The notes: generated by a model not told the origin, from the letters alone. Counted from the stretch's first letter, positions 43,644-55,233 are shown. The stretch: DNA of 64,000 nt from Malachius bipustulatus (GCA_910589415.1 OU342631.1:58680598-58744597); one strand, 5' to 3'. Made by a program: numbers and translations.

Positions 43644-46349
43644 TACTGAAGTTTCAGAATAGTAGGCACTAAGTTCTTAGAAATATTACGGACTTAAAGT
43701 AAACACATTGTTGCCAGCTTTTAATTCTTGGTGTTTTATCATTTTGTATTTTTATCATTCACATGCAGGTAAATGGTTGTAGGATAAAAAATACTGTGTT
43801 TTATTTGTTGAGTAATTTTTCTGCTATAATAATTTCACAACATCGATATTTAATAGCAAAAGATGTAGAATTTCAATGAGGTTCGGTCCCTTAAAATATA
43901 ATATATGGCAACATTACAGCAGTGTCAACAAGTACAAAGGATAAGCAGATCCAACTTGTAAGGTAAAGTAAGATGGATATATATCGAGCATGCTGCCAGT
44001 CCGTCCAAGGCAGCTCCGTATTCAGTGGCGTATCGTTCATGCTATTTTCGTGAGGGGCTGCAATATAACATTTATCGCTCCTTTAAATCCTTAATATTTT
44101 ATTTTTATGTTTATATTTGCTGAATTATTGAAGCATCACAAAAATTAAAAAACGCATGAAAATGAATGAAAAAGAATTCGCGGCAGTGGAATAACCTGAA
44201 CAAAAAGAAAAGTTGTTTGTTTTGGGCTGTTATTGGATGTCGATCGGGACTTGTATATTTTTCTCTTTCTGTTTTCTGGTTGTCAGAAAAGAAAAATTAA
44301 TATTACCGGGGGAAGAAGATTCTCGACTCTCGGGAACAACAAAATTTTGAATATTTCATATTGTTCATAGACAATCTGTGAAGTAATTAAGAAATACAAG
44401 CTAGAAAAAATCAATATCTTACTAATTTGTTAATAATTAGTTATTAGTTAATTATTTGGTAAAATAATAATACAATAATGATTCCTGTTTTGGGAATGAA
44501 CTGAGTTCCAGGATACAGAAAAAGTTTAACTATAAGAAATTTACGGAATTACCATCCCGGAAAAACCCATACCCGGTCGACAATAAAGTGCATAATTAGT
44601 GGGGATAGCTTGGTTGCTTTAAGGGTCGCTCATCAGATTTCCTGTCTGAATCTTATTTCTCAGTTCTCACTGTGGTGTAAACGGGAAAGAAGCAAGCTTC
44701 TTTGAGTGCCGAAGTGAAATACTGTTTAAATTTAAAGTTGTGAGCAATATGGAAGGCGAGAGCAGCCAAAGTAAACGTCGTCGTACGAATTTATTTACAG
44801 GAGAAAAAACTATTATATACAACGTGTATTGTGGACTCCGTGAAAGGAATCAAAGTATGTTGGTAAACGATGTAGTTGCTTTGTGTAGTGATTTAACCAA
44901 AGTGTCAACTAGGAGTGTACACCGAATCTTGAAAACTTTCAAAGAGTCCAAAGGCGGAACAGAAAAGGTAGCTGAAAATATTGAAACAAGGGGGAGAAAA
45001 CGCATTGACATTGATGATGACATAAAATACGCCGTTCGGAGAAAATTTCATTCGTTCTTTTTCCGAAATGAAATTCCAACATTAAAAGCAATCGCTGCCG
45101 AAATCAATTCGGATGACGCAATGCCGAAAATATCGCGACGTGTCTTATTGCGGACATTAAGACAAATGAACATAAGGCATATGAAAAGGCAGAGAAAAAG
45201 TCTTCTTATAGAAAGAGAAGAAATAATTTTGTGGCGGAGAAATTATTTACAAAAAATTCGAGAGTATCGTCGTGAAGGGAAGAAAATATATTTCTTAGAC
45301 GAAACTTGGCTGAATCAAGGTCATACTGTTTCGAAAATTTGGCAAGATTTGGAAATAACAAGCCGTCGACAAGCTTTTTTTGAAGGTTTTTCCACAGGAC
45401 TAAAAGCGCCAGCGGGCAAGGGGCGGAGGCTCATAATAACTCACATAGGTAGTGATTCGGGTTTTTTGGAAAACGGATTGCTACTTTTCGAATCGAAGAA
45501 AACTAGTGACTACCATGAGGAAATGGATGCGGAAAAATTCGAAAGCTGGTTTTTAAAAATTTTACCAAGCCTTGAGCCAAATTCGGTCGTGGTAATGGAC
45601 AATGCTTCCTACCATAGTCGACGATTGGAGCCATCGCCAACAACTGCATGGCGAAAAGGTGACATCATTAACTGGCTGGCTCAAAGAAATATACCATTTG
45701 ATGACAACATGTTAAAAGTGCAACTATTAAACATCGCAAGGGCACAAATACCTCATTTTAAGAGATATGCTGTCGACGAATTGGCTCGCGAGTGCAACAT
45801 CATTGTACACCGCCTCCCTCCTTACCACTGTGAACTGAATCCTATAGAACTTATTTGGGCTCAAATAAAAAACCAAGTGGCGAAACAAAACGTGACCTTC
45901 AAGATGGATGAAGTGAAACGCCTGCTAGCTACTGCAATAGGAGATGTGACGGCTGAAACATGGAGAAACTGCATCCGACATACTACAAAAGAAGAAGACA
46001 GAATGTGGGATCTAGACACAATAGTTGATGTTTCGGTTGAGCCATTAATTATCAACTTGAACGATAACGGTGATCGGGATAGTTGTCCATCATCCGACGA
46101 TTTTTCTTCTGACGATGACTAAGGTACTATTTTTTTCCTATTTTCTTTGCTATTTTTATTTTTGCTATATGCTATATTATTTACTATATGCTATATTATT
46201 TGGAAGTTTACAATTATATTTCTCAATAAATTCATTATTGTCTGAACCTATTTTGATATTTTGCGTCCGCCACTGAATGCTCCAACTGAGCGCTTATACG
46301 TCACGACCACTTCCGAGAACTTAGTGCCTACTATTCTGAAACTTCAGTA
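43644..46349 (+). mobile_element. DD82E (Sailor-like) Tc1/mariner transposon, apparently intact
   Basis: Inverted ends TACTGAAGTTTCAGAATAG (continuing AGGCACTAAGTTCT) and their mirror, with TA on each side (43642-43643, 46350-46351). Encloses a complete transposase frame at 44740-46122. An alternative, inner pair of ends (ATTCAGTGGCG near 44020 and CGCCACTGAAT near 46267) might bound the real element, with the outer one its host. Confidence 0.85.
44740..46122 (+). CDS. DD82E-type DDE transposase
   Basis: 460-aa uninterrupted frame. Basic N-terminus SKRRRT (about residues 10-16), a helix-turn-helix region (about 20-70, VSTRSVHRILKTF), then a DDE core: YFLDETWLNQGH, VVMDNASYHS and LPPYHCELNPIELIW. 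Counting gives 82 residues between the second Asp and the Glu, which matches the DD82E family described as Sailor within IS630-Tc1-mariner. A His/Cys pair (PYHC) precedes the Glu. The C-terminus is acidic (SSDDFSSDDD). The start at MSNMEG or the second Met is uncertain. It catalyses cut-and-paste at TA. No stop or shift is seen, so activity is possible. Confidence 0.9.
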   Translation: MSNMEGESSQSKRRRTNLFTGEKTIIYNVYCGLRERNQSMLVNDVVALCSDLTKVSTRSVHRILKTFKESKGGTEKVAENIETRGRKRIDIDDDIKYAVRRKFHSFFFRNEIPTLKAIAAEINSDDAMPKISRRVLLRTLRQMNIRHMKRQRKSLLIEREEIILWRRNYLQKIREYRREGKKIYFLDETWLNQGHTVSKIWQDLEITSRRQAFFEGFSTGLKAPAGKGRRLIITHIGSDSGFLENGLLLFESKKTSDYHEEMDAEKFESWFLKILPSLEPNSVVVMDNASYHSRRLEPSPTTAWRKGDIINWLAQRNIPFDDNMLKVQLLNIARAQIPHFKRYAVDELARECNIIVHRLPPYHCELNPIELIWAQIKNQVAKQNVTFKMDEVKRLLATAIGDVTAETWRNCIRHTTKEEDRMWDLDTIVDVSVEPLIINLNDNGDRDSCPSSDDFSSDDD

Positions 46350-46545
46350 TAGTTTTGTGACCTTAACATGGGTTTGACTCACTGTCCGATTGGAAGACTT
46401 TCACCAGCACCCCCAGTCGCATACAGAGCCGGACTCGGTATTTGATCATATTGTCGCCGTTAAGTCAAAACCTCGTATCTAAAAAGTCATTCATAGGCTT
46501 TCAGAAACTACAAAAACTTAATATTTTTTTTCATTTTAAATAAGT

Positions 46546-47045
46546 TTCGTTATTATTATTATTATTATTATTATTACTTCTAGGGTAGGTTCAAAGCCCT
46601 TGTACTGAAGCTTGCGCTTATTGTACCCCTTTGGATAATTAGCTCATCAGTCCCGTCTCCCGAAAGTATTTCAGAACGAGTCCAATGGGTGCTTGTTCTA
46701 TTTCTTTTAGTTCCCCCATTTCGGTCCCAAATATTGGAAGTCTAGTTCCCTCTAGTGCCGGGCACTCACAGATCAGGTGGTATGGGGTTTCCTCCCCCTC
46801 CTCGCATCTCCTGCAATCTGGGTTGTTTTTCACTCCTATTAGTGTGAGGTGTTTCATTAGTGGGCAGTGTCCTGTTAGAAGTCCAATTGCCCATCTCTCA
46901 CTGATAAATATCTTCGAATGTCTCAGTCCATCTACTTCATTCCAATAGGAGATGTTTTTTTCTTCAGGAGGTCTTTTATTTCCCTTCTGACTTCACTGTA
47001 GGCTATGCAGCAAGTTGGTTCTGGCCCGATTAAGCAGGGTTGGCA
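46546..47045 (-). mobile_element. LINE 3' fragment with TAA tail
   Basis: On the - strand the frame reads ERWAIGLLTGHCPLMKHL, then CRRCEEGEETPYHLICECPAL, a CCHC-type motif at the C-terminus of RNase H-bearing LINEs (I/R1-like). The 3' side ends in a TAA microsatellite (46550-46577), which suits the I group. An upstream part is shifted in frame. RT domain absent. Confidence 0.75.
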
Positions 47046-47055
47046 TGATATACCA

Positions 47056-47812
47056 ATACAATTGTTTTTTTTGCAATTAAAAAATTCATTTATTAAAATT
47101 GTGAAGGTAGCTTTGAAATTTAAATAAACTAATTTTTGGACTTACTTGTCAGTTTGACATTTCATATCCGAAGTGAAAATTAAATAATATTTATTGTCAA
47201 GAAAACTATTCAACACATAACAAAACATAAGTAATTGAACAAAACATACCTAACATAAAATTACCTAATGATTATCTAATATTGCTCGAAGTGTCCTCCG
47301 TTTGCACGTACACATGCATTTAAACGCTGCTCCAACGAAAACATTATTTTTGGTTGATTTGATAATCGTTCAAATGCATTTTTTTTTTACACAAAATTGC
47401 AAATATCTCAAAAACGGACGCCTCTGGGCAAATTAAACAAGTATGGCTTTTTTATTGTAAAAAGACCGTTGATTCAGAAAAAAGTAATAAGACATCAAAA
47501 AACCTAGCCCTTACTTTTTTAAAGAGTGAAAAGTGTCAAACGACCCCTGTTTCCTACGCCACTGGCTTATTGAAATAAACCGAAAATTTGTCTGATTATT
47601 GCTCTTTATAACTTGTTGTTACACACAAAAAATTGTCTCAGTTGGGTTATTGTTTCAACAAATATTAACAAAAGAGTGGTCTGTCGGTCGACTCTTTAAC
47701 ACCCTGTATCTCACCAATAAAGCCTTTTCGAAAAAAAATTTTACTACATTTTCGTATTTTTTTAACTTTATCTACAAGTCCTCCAATTTATAGTACTCCA
47801 TTTAGAAACATT
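47056..47812. mobile_element. One-armed copy of mariner derivative
   Basis: Reverse complement of the central part plus one arm of the element at 50805-51977, with strong similarity throughout. The other arm is missing, so this is a truncated copy. Confidence 0.8.
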
Positions 47813-47831
47813 GTATATCATTGATATAATA

Positions 47832-48452
47832 TACAGGGTGATCCCGAAATGGCGGACACGGAATACAGGGTGTTATAGAGGATGTTCAGAAAGACTGTAA
47901 ATTTAAAACAAAAATGGGTTCCTCGGCTTCGTTACCGAGATATAGGGTGTCCTTTTTCTAAAGTTTAAATCGAAATGGCGGTCAAATTTAAACAACCTCC
48001 ACTGCCAAAGCACATGATTTCATAAAACTATAACGATAGTGTTTGCTTTTTATTTTTTTTATTATCGGGAACGGAATTACTGGCATTCGAAGTTTACCTA
48101 TTCCCTGTGTTCGACAAAATTTTTCAATGTGGCATCGTTGTTCGAATTCGAGATTTTGGATAATATTATCGAATATGTCGTGTCCGCGCAACAATTATTG
48201 TTTTAAACTTTGTTGTGTTTCCATTTCATATGTTTCCATGGTAACATCTATCTGGGTATTGTAGATCTACACATTATTTTTCTGCCTGAAGAATTGTATC
48301 CAGTGCAGTGTTGTGACTTTATTTTCTACAAAAGTGGTCATATCTTCTTAAGGGAGCCATACTGGAGAAAACAGTAAATAAAACTTAGAATCTTTAATCC
48401 ACAATAGATGCTGTGGTGCTGTCCGTGTCCGCCATTTCGGGATCACCCTGTA
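47832..48452. mobile_element. Mariner-type MITE, uninterrupted copy
   Basis: Ends TACAGGGTGATCCCGAAATGG and the mirror. Same family as 12460-13650 without the inserted element; 621 bp. Confidence 0.88.
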
Positions 48453-50804
48453 TTGTGACCACTCACCCCCCTGGCTCGCTGATCGTCTAGAAAATCTTTT
48501 ATTTTTCTTTTTGAAAACCCCAAATGAGTTGTGCCTTGTTTTGTAGGTAACCTTATAGGTTCCTGGATAAGGTATGCAGAAATAATGGTAGAAAGAAAAC
48601 AAAAAGGATAGTTTAATACATTTATTTCACCTCAGACAAATTCTTAAAATATTTTAAGTTACTTTATTTTTGCTAACTTAAGGTAGCCGGAGTTTCGGCA
48701 ACGCAGGAGGAATTTTCCCAAAATTTTAACCACACCTTCTTTTCAGACCAATTGCAACACGGCAATCTCTCTTTTCCTTTTCTTTTGCTATTTTTTACCA
48801 TTTTCACTTGGCTATGAAATGTGTACCTCATTTATTATTTTATTTTCTTTTGATTTTCTTTTCTTTTCTTTTTTCTTTTCTTTTTTTGTTTAAATTGGGT
48901 AAAGTTTATTGCGCTAGAATTCCATCAGTTAAATAATACCATAAACAGCATATCAACACTTTACGAGAGTGCAAGGTCTTCAACTCACCGCCGGTCATGT
49001 TTGCGATTCATTCCCGCCTGCAGAGGAATGATCAACCTAGTCAGTGATCACTTTTCTCCTAACAGCGGTATACCTTTTTGTTAGTATTTGTTTGTTGATG
49101 CGAGTTAGTTTAAAAGAGTATACCTCGCGTTAATAGGACGTCTGAGATTATTTAGTGTGAAAGAAGTCGTGCACATAAACCTTTTTAAGTTGAGAAAACA
49201 ACTTCATGATTTTTGAATGGCTTTTTGCTAATAAACATCAGTACCAATTTCAGTCCAAGGAAAAACCAAATTTTGTTTGTGATTTCAAAGATTTACTTTT
49301 TCATTTTCATTTTGACCAAACTAAAGTGGAAATTTGACTTACAGTGAAAATTTGACGTATTTAACAAATATTTTCTAAAGTGGATTAAAAATTGAGAAAA
49401 TTCGTACAGTTAGGCAACATTGTACAGGGTAGTCGAGAGACCTGTTTTGCTTTCACCCCAGCTCCTTCTTTGATGATGATGTTAGTGAACAAAAGAAAAA
49501 CTGTGTTAAGTAAATAAACAAGGTGTCATAAAATTTGGATACAATACCGACTTTTATTGACCTGTATTCAATTGTTGGATGATGGCGTGCGAATTTGGGT
49601 TACCACCTGATTGAAGACTGTAGAAATGCAATATATTGGCCCCTTCTCGAACAGATGGAGTGACCGGATATCGTTGGGCTAGTTCTGGACCATTTGCAGT
49701 ATCGGTGACGGCGACATTGGGGGCGGCGGTGTTGGAGGCGGCGTTGACAAGGGCGGCGGCATCGGTGGTTGACTGTATGTCTGACATTGCGGAGCAGTGG
49801 CGAGACTTGTTGTGGCGAGAGTGTTGTTACTTATCAACAGAGAACTTCTCGAGGGAAACTGTTATAGGAAATCCCAAATCAGTCAAACCTGACAGCTATA
49901 ATCGGCTCTCTTGGGTAGTCAAGCGTTTCAGAATGGCTCTCTTGAATAGACAAGCTTTCCAAATTACAGGGCAGGTCTTGGCATGAAGATAGAAAAAGGT
50001 ATATTCGGCGTACGGCAGGTAATGAGAGGATGAGTTACTTCTTCTAGGCGGAGAATTGCTTCTTTCTAGGCTTAGTAACTCGGGTGTTTCAGGATCTGGA
50101 TCAGATTTCGGAATGCTTCTCTCTTGAAAAATCCAGCCTATTTATAGTTGAGACATCCCTTGTCTTCCTCCGATGTATTGTATTCGACTTCCGTTACTTC
50201 TTTACCGTTAGGAGCTTGCTTTGTGTTTTATCCAAGAAACCAAATTATTTCAGCTTTCCCGGCTTTTCTGGGATCGGGAAAGCAGCTGAAAGTATGTGTA
50301 TGAGATTTTTCTATAGGTAGGTGTTTTTTCTTCAAGTCGAAATTCGCATTTTAACGGGTTAATTAGCGGTTTTAGGTTTATTGATTGTTTAAACTTTATT
50401 CGTTTATTCTAGTGCTGTCTGTGATGGGATTCTCTTAATTATTGATATCTTCGAATTTGAGCATTTATCAGGGGTAGCTGTGTATGAAAATTCGCTGGCT
50501 TATCTAAACGTTTTCGGGTTGTTTTCATTGTTTCAAATGTTTAAGTGGAGTTTTCACGGGTTTTCCGTGTTGATAACTGGCTTCTGGTATTTTTCTCAAG
50601 TTGTCTAACTTATTCCCTATCATCATGTAAAATTTCGAAGGTGTAGCTTGATTTCGATAATTTTCTTACTTACATCTTGTATGAATGATGGTACAGCTTG
50701 ATTCTCCTATGTTGCCACGTAGTCCATCTCGTCATTTAATTTATATATTTAATTTTTAAAAGAGTTTGCCATACCTAGGGGTGGTCTACTTCAATATCAC
50801 GATA
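48453..50804. other. Long stretch without a recognised gene
   Basis: Contains a TTTTC-rich pyrimidine tract (about 48770-48892) and a GC-richer part at 49650-49850. A 77-aa Ala-rich - strand frame (49554-49787, MSDIQSTTDAAALVN...) might be the start of a retrotransposon gag, but no domain supports it. Confidence 0.4.
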
Positions 50805-51977
50805 TACAAGGTGTTTCTAAATGGAGTACCATAAATTGGAGGACTTGAAAGTTAAAAAAATACGAAAATGCAGGAAAATTTTTTTTTGAAAAGGCTTTAT
50901 TGATGAGATACAGGGTGTTAAAGAGTCGACCGACAGACCACTCTTTTGTTAATATTTGTTGAAACAATAACCCAACTGAGACAATTTTTTGTGTGTAACA
51001 ACAAGTTATAAAGAGCAATAATCAGACAAATTTTCAGTTTATTTCAATAAGCCAGTGGCGTAGAAACAGGGGTCGTTTGACACTTTTCACTCTTTAAAAA
51101 AGTAAGGGCTAGGTTTTTTGATGTCTTATTACTTTTTTCTGAATCAACGGTCTTTTTACAATAAAAAAGCCATACTTGTTTAATTTGCCCAGAGGCGTCC
51201 GTTTTTGAGATATTTGCAATTTTGTGTCAAAAAAAAAAAAAATGCATTTGAACGATTATCAAATCAACCAAAAATAATGCTTTCGTTGGAGCAGCGTTTA
51301 AATGCATGTGTACGTGCAAACGGAGGACACTTCGAGCAATATTAGATAATCATTAGGTAATTTTATGTTAGGTATGTTTTGTTCAATTACTTATGTTTTG
51401 TTATGTGTTGAATAGTTTTCTTGACAATAAACATTATTTAATTTTCACTTCGGATATGAAATGTCAAACTGACAAGTAAGTCCAAAAATTAGTTTATTTA
51501 AATTTCAAAGCTACCTTCACAATTTTAATAAATGAAATTTTTTTATTGCAAAGAAAACAATTGCAAATATCTCAAAAACGAACGCCTCTGGGCAAATTAA
51601 ACAAGTATGGCTTTTTTATTGTAAAAAGACCGTTTATTCAGAAAAAAGTAATAAGACATCAAAAAACCTAGCCCTTACTTTTTTAAAGAGTGAAAAGTGT
51701 CAAACGACTCCTGTTTCTACGCCACTGGCTTATTGAAATAAACCGAAAATTTGTCTGATTATTGCTCTTTATAACTTGTTGTTACACACAAAAAATTGTC
51801 TCAGTTGGGTTATTGTTTCAACAAATATTAACAAAAGAGTGGTCTGTCGGTCGACTCTTTAACACCCTGTATCTCACCAATAAAGCCTTTTCGAAAAAAA
51901 CATTTCCTACATTTTCGAATTTTTTAACTTTATCTACAAGTCCTCCAATTTATGGTACTCCATTTAGAAACACCTTT
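50805..51977. mobile_element. Foldback mariner derivative keeping the transposase end
   Basis: Ends TACAAGGTGTTTCTAAATGG and the mirror. Arms of about 430 bp (50805-51235, 51560-51977) match closely. The middle encodes LEQRLNACVRANGGHFEQY, the extreme C-terminus of a mariner-type transposase. It is thus a deletion derivative of an autonomous element with long TIRs. Confidence 0.88.
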
Positions 51978-52202
51978 TGATTGAACAAATCTGTAGCTTC
52001 AGCGTGAGATCTTAATCGCTCTCCGAATCCAACCATCATCAAAAAATCAAAAATTCTTTTTTTTCCTGTTAAACGAGCCATTTTTTTTTACTCCTACTGT
52101 AAAAAATACTATTAGAATACTTTTTACGATTCACGTTCAAGCAGAACTGACATCTCAGTGTTTTATAGCGTTTACTTGGATCTGACCTAACAAAAGTGTT
52201 TG

Positions 52203-52277
52203 TGCCCCAGCGGGGATTCGAACCCCGGACCTCCTGATTACGCATCAGGTGTGCTTACCACTACACTACCCAGGTCA
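52203..52277 (-). other. tRNA-like sequence in 3' LTR of TRIM
   Basis: On the - strand: a D-arm with A-box-like TAGTGTAGTGG, a 5-bp anticodon stem CCTGA/TCAGG with 7-nt loop TGCGTAA, and a T-arm CGGGG-TTCGAAT-CCCCG whose B box is GGTTCGAATCC. The two acceptor strands do not pair and position 33 is not T, so this is not a working tRNA; it may act as a Pol III promoter. Confidence 0.75.
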
Positions 52278-52628
52278 CTTGCAATTGTCGTGGTCAGATC
52301 GGCTATATGTGTTGTTGTTGTTGTTTCTCTCTCTTGTGGGAGCGAGTGGTCGCCACAGTACTTCCCTTCCAGAAACGGAGTTGCGTTTCGATTTGAACCT
52401 TGAACTATTCTTACGGACCGTTGTTCGGTACCCTTGTTTGCTGCCAGACCGTGATGAGGGCGATAGCTCAAGCGAGTGTCTTCTTGATTCGTTCTTACGA
52501 ACCGTTGTTCGGTACCTCGGTGTATCGGGGCGACGGAATCAAGTGAATGTTGTTTGTTTGTTTCTGAAAGGGAGGAGAGTTGAGTTAGAATGTGTGTATG
52601 TATGCGTGTTCGTATTGGATGAATTATG

Positions 52629-52646
52629 ATCACGTCGGGGTCACCA
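52629..52646 (-). promoter_or_regulatory. tRNA-Trp primer binding site
   Basis: TGGTGACCCCGACGTGAT on the - strand directly abuts the 5' LTR. It is complementary to the conserved 3' end of tRNA-Trp, the primer reported for CsRn1-like gypsy elements. Confidence 0.8.
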
Positions 52647-52687
52647 ATATCGCGTTTTACTGGATCTGACCAAACAAAAGTGTTTCG

Positions 52688-52762
52688 TGGCCCAGCGGGG
52701 ATTCGAACCCCGGACCTCCTGATTACGCGTCAGGTGTGCTTACCACTACACTACCCAGGTCA
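52688..52762 (-). other. tRNA-like sequence in 5' LTR of TRIM
   Basis: Same tRNA-like fold as in the other LTR, with loop CGCGTAA and an intact B box GGTTCGAATCC. Lies about 42-116 nt before the primer binding site in the direction of transcription. Confidence 0.75.
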
Positions 52763-53027
52763 CTTGCAATTGTCGTGGTCAGATCGGCTATATGTATTGT
52801 TGTTGTTGTTTCTCTCTCTTGTGGGAGCGAGTGGTCGCCACAGTTTTCCATCTTAAATTTCTTGGTAACAATAATTATTTTTAAGACAAGCATTTCGATT
52901 CGGATAAGTTTTTTGTAAGATAAGGGTTTTTAAGATAGAAAAAACGGACAACCTATTTTTTAAATTTGATTCGAATCATTCGTCTTGATTATTTTTTTCA
53001 ACTTGTAGTAACTTTAATTGATTTAGC

Positions 53028-53350
53028 TTTGTAAAATGACACCGGTCAAAACTTTGACCCAACGAGTGTGGTGGCAAGTCCGTTCCTGACTTCCCTGACG
53101 CCGTAAACATTAACACTGTCTTAATGACTCGACTCTTAATGGTCTCTATAAACTATTGAAATTTCATCGAATTATTCAGGTCGATTGAAAAGATAGAGAC
53201 AAAAAATAAAATCGCTGTGTACCCTTTTAGGGCTCTGTATATGCGTTTAGGGACACTTTAGGAATTTTTGTTTTAAGACAGACTAGGTTTTTTTTTGACC
53301 TCCCCTGTATGCTCCCAAGAAATTAGGAGGTACTCACCGGACACCCTGTA
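53028..53350. mobile_element. Solo arm of the 38676-39651 MITE family
   Basis: Matches the right arm of that element (for example GTCCGTTCCTGACTTCCCTG and AGGAGGTACTCACCGGACAC) and ends CACCCTGTA at 53350. The left arm is missing. Confidence 0.85.
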
Positions 53351-55196
53351 TATTAGCATCATACAGATTGCCTATAATGAAATATTTTCTTGAAAAATAT
53401 TTATCTGAAACTATGACCAGTAATGTTGAAAAAATGCAATTAAAATGTACTGGAACAGTTGTATTAGAAAATGAAAGTAAACTGTTCCAATTTTTGTTTT
53501 TGTTTTGTTATCGCAGATGGCTTAAGATACGAAGTGTATAAGTAAATGCTTTTTTACCATCAGCAAATTGATGATAGTTTGTTCAATTTTTGAGAAATAT
53601 TATATTATCAATTTTTGTTGAATTTGGCACTTTTGTTTACAGGTCGATTGTTCCTGAGCTGGCTACGTACAATACATGGACGATGAGTCACAAAAGAGAA
53701 AGAACCACATGCTGTTGAGGCACTTCAAAATAGCAGAGAGCTCACGTGCTGTTCAAAAAATGAACTGGACATGGAACCTGAAAGAACTGAATCTGTCTGA
53801 CAAGGAGCTCACACTGCCATAAACGATCATCGCGTGCTTAGGACGCAGATTAGTAATGACTTTGACTTATATATTTTTATAATTATTAAGGATTATTATT
53901 GTATGCAAAAATTAACAGCAAAAATTAATTTCAAAAGAATTTAGGGCTGGAACCAAGAAACGCACGTGTATAGGGAGAGTGCTACAAATAGGTGTGAACT
54001 TAATTGAGTTGATTTGAAAATACCTTTTCTCCTGATCTAGAATGTATATGCGGTAATATGAAAGCAAAGTGAAGGTGTCACATTGGCCCACTTACGAGAG
54101 AACATGCAAGCAAGGTGCTATTATAAGATATTTTTACAGCATATTTTTCATTTGCCAAAAAATCTTGTCTTAGTTGCGTTCTTTCGCTCGGCCGCTTCCT
54201 GCTAGTTGCGATCATGATCACCAAATCCGAATTCAATTAATTCGTTAATGTATAATGACAAGGGAACAACAAACAAGTGAAGTGTAAACTTTCCCATATC
54301 AGGTTTGCAAGTTGGGCCTGTTACTTGATTTAAAAATGAAAAATAATAATGTTACCTAATACTCTTGATAACACGGTTTTTTAATATCATTTCTATGGTA
54401 CCAAAATGGATATGATACAAAATTTCACTGTCACACTCCAAATGTAAGACTATTTATTCCATTACTTTTGAAGTTGAACTAATTTTTGTAAAACTACAAA
54501 TCTTGCTTAAACAAGGCTTTGTAACTACAGGAACAAGATTATTAATTAACAAACAAAAAGTTTTACAACATAATTGTAGGTCAAGTTTTTCGGATCAATC
54601 TAAATGAATCGTAAAAATTCTACGATCTGTAAGGATTGAGGGTATTTTTTATCGATCATGATCTGAATCTTGCAAAGAGAGGAGATTGATCGATTTACAA
54701 GAGAACGTACCTTTTTGAATCCTATCATGCATGGATCACGAATTTCACTTGGTGGAGATCTGCATTAATTCTGACTAGTTGCCACCTTAAGATGAATTCT
54801 GTTTTGTTAAAATAACAGTTATGGAGTGTTGTGACTTGGGACTTGTAAGCCTGACTTTTGCTTATTAATTGCCAGTGTGAGTAGAGCTGTAAACTTTTTA
54901 AACAGCTTCAGTGTTATGGACCTATGAGTATAGGCCTTGTCATAATATGACAAGGCAAAAAACATATTATGTTTTTTTTTAAGAGAACAGCCGCCACTCA
55001 GAAATAAATTGTCAGCCAATATAGAGAATGCAGAAGTTTTGTAATAGTTTTTAACATTCTGGCCAGGGTAGATATTTTGAAATAAATCTCACATCTGGGT
55101 ACAGTTAGGCTAAGGAACTCCAAACTCCAATTAAAACTTGTGTTTCGATACAAGCCATTATTGATTTCTTCCTTTGGACATTTATTTCCCCATTGG
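53351..55196. other. No gene recognised
   Basis: A possible acceptor (TTTGTTTACAG at about 53631-53641) precedes a 48-codon frame (MDDESQKRKNHM..., ending at 53822), too weak to call an exon. Confidence 0.4.
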
Positions 55197-55233
55197 TTAG
55201 GGTTTCTGCATTCCCCTTCACAATCCATTGGAA
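55197..55233 (+). repeat. Satellite-unit fragment left of transposon
   Basis: TAGGGTTTCTGCATTC and CCATTGGAATTAT match the satellite unit near its 3' end (for example 58715-58756), so the neighbouring transposon sits within satellite-related DNA. Confidence 0.7.

Larger units (their letters stand above)
52165..52842 (-). mobile_element. Miniature LTR element (TRIM) with tRNA-like LTRs
   Basis: Two direct repeats of about 195 bp (52165-52357, 52647-52842) enclose a 289-bp non-coding interior. GTTTT flanks both sides (52160-52164, 52843-52847), a 5-bp duplication. On the - strand the interior begins with TGGTGACCCCGACGTGAT (52646-52629), complementary to the 3' end of tRNA-Trp, and ends with a purine-rich GGAAGGGAAGTAC tract. 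These are the marks of a TRIM. Two GTTCTTACG-ACCGTTGTTCGG repeats lie inside (52409, 52491). Confidence 0.88.

Noticed and set aside
47599..47793. Repeated 64-73 aa frame (MLFITCCYTQKIV...) in three copies
   Set aside because: It is the arm of a foldback MITE translated in one frame; conservation is due to recent copies, not coding.
49554..49787. 77-aa Ala-rich frame on the - strand as a gene
   Set aside because: No domain, no partner frames, and the sequence is biased in composition; left as unassigned.
52238..52633. 131-aa and 126-aa frames over the miniature LTR element
   Set aside because: They read through the tRNA-like part and both LTRs on opposite strands; shadows of non-coding repeat DNA.
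52203..52762. Two genuine tRNA genes
   Set aside because: T-arm, anticodon arm and D-arm fold well, but the acceptor strands do not pair, position 33 is not T, and both copies lie at the same place in the LTRs of one element.
53642..53822. Terminal exon of an unseen host gene
   Set aside because: A fair acceptor and a 48-codon frame are present but nothing links them to a gene.
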